Below are positions 30,696-32,259 of a DNA stretch of 32,259 bases, piece by piece (position 1 is the stretch's first letter; every line of letters begins with the position of its first letter). The DNA comes from Planctomycetota bacterium. Its GTDB lineage: Bacteria; Planctomycetota; PLA2; JAEUHO01. The translations under genes were made by a program, and so were the position numbers. Under the pieces are notes generated by a model that saw only the letters and a program-made list of their open reading frames with translations, was not told the origin of the DNA and did not search any database. The stretch spans positions 1-32,259 of the forward strand of contig JAJDEM010000150.1 in assembly GCA_029259795.1 (NCBI GenBank), in the 5' to 3' direction.

Positions 30696-30775
30696 ACGCC
30701 CCCCAGTGCAGCAGATGAGGCAGGGTCTGCCACATTCTGCGTGATCCGACGCCCGAGCTGAGACGGCTTGGTCGG

Positions 30776-31078
30776 CTAGCGCTCGGGGGCATCCCCGTCG
30801 GGCGCCCCCGCCTCGGCCATGCGGACCAGGCGAACGCCCTCCGGCCCGGCGATCAGCGTGTCGAGCCACGCCTGCCCGTCGAAGCGGTAGCGCAGGAGGG
30901 CGCGCTCGGCGGTGCCCTCTTCAAGGGCCGCAAAGGCCTCATCGAGACGGCAGAGGCGCGTCCCCCCCGCATCGTGCACCTGTGCCGAGTCGATCTCTGC
31001 GAGGGCCGTGAGGTCACGGAGCAGTTCGGCCCGGTCCTCTGGCCCCAGAACGGCCTGCAGCAGCGGTGCTTCACTCAT
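30776..31078 (-). CDS. Nap-operon-linked protein of unknown function
   Basis: 100 residues. The ATG overlaps the NapB-like stop as ATGA, so it is translationally coupled to the nap genes. It is acidic and soluble: an N-terminal helical part (EDRAELLRDLTALAEIDSAQ) is followed by a part with beta character (LLRYRFDGQAWLDTLIAGPEGVRLVRM). There are no signal peptide, no CxxCH and one cysteine. It is not recognisable as NapD, which would be a similar-sized ferredoxin-fold chaperone. A cytoplasmic maturation or accessory role is possible but unproven. Confidence 0.65.
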   Translation of the reverse strand: MSEAPLLQAVLGPEDRAELLRDLTALAEIDSAQVHDAGGTRLCRLDEAFAALEEGTAERALLRYRFDGQAWLDTLIAGPEGVRLVRMAEAGAPDGDAPER

Positions 31079-31893
31079 CGGACGTCCCCCCGCGGATCCG
31101 GCAGGAACCGCGCCCCCGGCAGCCGCAGCCCCGGATGGTCTTGATTGCCGGTCGGCGCGTGGCACTGCAGGCAGCTGCGTCGCTCCGGATGCGATGTCTG
31201 CACGCCGGGCCAGCCGTGCGGGCCGTGGCAAGCGAGACAGTTCGTCCGCATGTGGGTCGTGTGCGGAATCATCGGCGGGGCGCCGGGCGCCGCCCGTTGC
31301 CCTTGACGCGGCGTGGCGACACCGCGCCAGGAGCTGGCCGGCCGCGATGCCCCGTGCGGATGCAGGAACGCCGGGGCGCTTGCTGCGTGGCACTGGGTGC
31401 AGTTGGCGAGGTAGGGATGCGGAAGGTCCTTGGCGACCCGGTCACCGATCTTCAGGGCGTTGCCGTGGCACGCGAGGCAGGCGCGCGGCTCGAGCCCGCG
31501 CGTGTCGTGGGGAATCGTGGGCGGCGCGCCATTGAACGCCCGACGCTCGCCGCGCAGTGCGAGGGAGAGCTCCCTTGTCGCCATGTCCGTCACGGGCTCC
31601 TTGCTGGGCGCGCGCAGCGCTGCTGCCATCTCAAGCCACGAGGGGCTTCCCTGAGCGGCTCGCAGTCCCCCGGCTCCGACTTGGTCGTAGGAGAGCGCGG
31701 GCAGCGCGCGACCCGACCCGGCGGCAGCCGGGGCATCCGGGGACACCCCGTGCACACCGGCTGACGAACCCTCCGGCACACCGGCGCGCAGGCCGACGAT
31801 GTAGCCGAGGGTCGCCAGGGCGATGGCACCCGCGAGGATCAGCTTGCGTCCGCGGCGCTCGAGCCCCTTGGACGAATAGGTCGTGGGCGGCAT
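31075..31893 (-). CDS. Tetraheme NapB-like cytochrome c subunit
   Basis: 272 residues with an N-terminal membrane anchor (about 17-36: LILAGAIALATLGYIVGL). Four CxxCH heme sites are present: C139-H143 (CLACH), C165-H169 (CTQCH), C219-H223 (CLACH) and C241-H245 (CLQCH). The sequence has two related diheme modules: GAPPTIPHDTRGL...CLACHG...CTQCHA and GAPPMIPHTTHMR...CLACHG...CLQCHA. NapB normally has two hemes and one PPxIPH block, so this looks like an internal duplication. It would pass electrons to NapA in the periplasm. It begins 4 nt after the napA stop. Confidence 0.85.
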   Translation of the reverse strand: MPPTTYSSKGLERRGRKLILAGAIALATLGYIVGLRAGVPEGSSAGVHGVSPDAPAAAGSGRALPALSYDQVGAGGLRAAQGSPSWLEMAAALRAPSKEPVTDMATRELSLALRGERRAFNGAPPTIPHDTRGLEPRACLACHGNALKIGDRVAKDLPHPYLANCTQCHAASAPAFLHPHGASRPASSWRGVATPRQGQRAAPGAPPMIPHTTHMRTNCLACHGPHGWPGVQTSHPERRSCLQCHAPTGNQDHPGLRLPGARFLPDPRGDVR

Positions 31894-31897
31894 GACG

Positions 31898-32259
31898 TCA
31901 GCGCCCCTTCTTGCGCAGACGGACCGCGCACTTCTTGTAGTCGGGCTGCTTGGAGAAGGGATCGTGCAGATGCAGGGTCACTTCGTTGATCAAGCGCGTC
32001 TCGTCGAAGAACGGAACAAACACACTGCCCTTCGGCGGTTGCCCGCGCCCCTGGGTCCACACGGGCAGCTCGGTCTTGCCGCGGCGCGACTCGACGATCA
32101 CCAGGTCCCCATCGCCGACCCCAAGCGCCTTCGCATCCTCCGGGTGGACCTCGACGTACGCGGTGGGCATGGCGCGCGCGAGCGGTGCCACCCGGCGGGT
32201 CATGCTGCCGGAGTGCCAGTGCTCCAACACGCGGCCGGTGCACAGCCAGAACGGGAAGC
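31898..32259 (-). CDS. napA: Periplasmic nitrate reductase catalytic subunit, C-terminal part, runs off the right edge
   Basis: The last 119 residues of a molybdopterin oxidoreductase. The opening FPFWLCTGRVLEHWHSGSM and following TRRV match the NapA molybdopterin-binding C-terminal domain. HPEDAKALGVGDGDLVIVES, GSVFVPFFDETRLINEVTL and DPFSKQPDYKKCAVRL complete the family signature. NapA reduces nitrate to nitrite in the periplasm with a bis-MGD cofactor and one [4Fe-4S] cluster; the cluster and active-site parts lie outside the window. It is followed by the NapB-like gene in the same operon. The LEHWHSGSM and KKCAV forms favour NapA over assimilatory NasA or formate dehydrogenase. Confidence 0.9.
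   Translation of the reverse strand, partial: FPFWLCTGRVLEHWHSGSMTRRVAPLARAMPTAYVEVHPEDAKALGVGDGDLVIVESRRGKTELPVWTQGRGQPPKGSVFVPFFDETRLINEVTLHLHDPFSKQPDYKKCAVRLRKKGR

Noticed and set aside
1-32259. tRNA genes, CRISPR arrays, insertion sequences, prophage or attachment sites
   Set aside because: No cloverleaf with a TTCRA loop, no regularly spaced repeats, no transposase or integrase motif and no terminal inverted repeats were found on reading both strands.

Overview
This is a high-GC bacterial chromosome fragment. The gene content suggests a Planctomycetota-like organism: cysteine-rich DUF11 lipoproteins, TIR-WD40 proteins with transmembrane anchors, large DUF4062/TRAFs-binding sensors, an ftsK-rimO-pgsA-pgpA gene order, SpoIIE-type phosphatases and a multiheme Nap system. 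The phylum is an inference from gene content, because no rRNA or other phylogenetic marker is present. No tRNA, rRNA, CRISPR array, insertion sequence or phage gene was seen.

Region 1 (1-8135) looks accessory and is rich in signalling and conflict families. A minus-strand TRAFs-binding (DUF4071-type) protein runs off the left edge and is divergent from a small single-domain response regulator. A TIR-transmembrane-coiled-coil-WD40 protein (minus) is divergent, across 92 bp, from a SLOG protein with four predicted membrane helices (plus). Behind the SLOG gene lies an adenosine-deaminase-family lipoprotein.

Region 2 (8506-14530) holds a 982-residue protein that joins a DUF4062 domain, a squalene-cyclase/prenyltransferase-like alpha/alpha toroid and a C-terminal domain resembling nucleoside phosphorylases. 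Its stop overlaps the start of a Gfo/Idh/MocA oxidoreductase. Convergent to this pair is an ATGA-coupled minus-strand operon: Nudix hydrolase, EamA transporter, and a VUT/YhhQ (queuosine-precursor type) transporter. Nucleotides and nucleosides recur through regions 1 and 2 (TIR, SLOG, adenosine deaminase, phosphorylase-like, Nudix, 7-deazapurine-type transporter), so this is the best place to look for an undescribed nucleotide-centred system.

Region 3 (14813-22197) is housekeeping-like. It holds a small membrane protein, then a gene in the syntenic position of ftsK that keeps the N-terminal membrane part and the C-terminal FtsK gamma winged helix but has no ATPase motor; a lysine/alanine histone-H1-like linker lies between them. 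Then come rimO, pgsA, pgpA, a membrane SpoIIE/PP2C phosphatase and a MazG-like pyrophosphohydrolase.

Region 4 (22198-32259) begins with an AT-richer non-coding stretch ending in a strong intrinsic terminator, then a hairpin-rich leader and a cysteine-rich DUF11 lipoprotein. These are followed by fhs and plsC, a divergent RNase HII-like protein, a DinB-like protein, a glycine-zipper lipoprotein and a parvulin-type PPIase lipoprotein. The window ends in a nap operon (minus): napA C-terminus, a tetraheme NapB-like cytochrome and a 100-residue unknown. Several genes have a TANNNT box 6-9 nt before the start codon and no Shine-Dalgarno sequence, suggesting leaderless transcripts alongside conventional ones.
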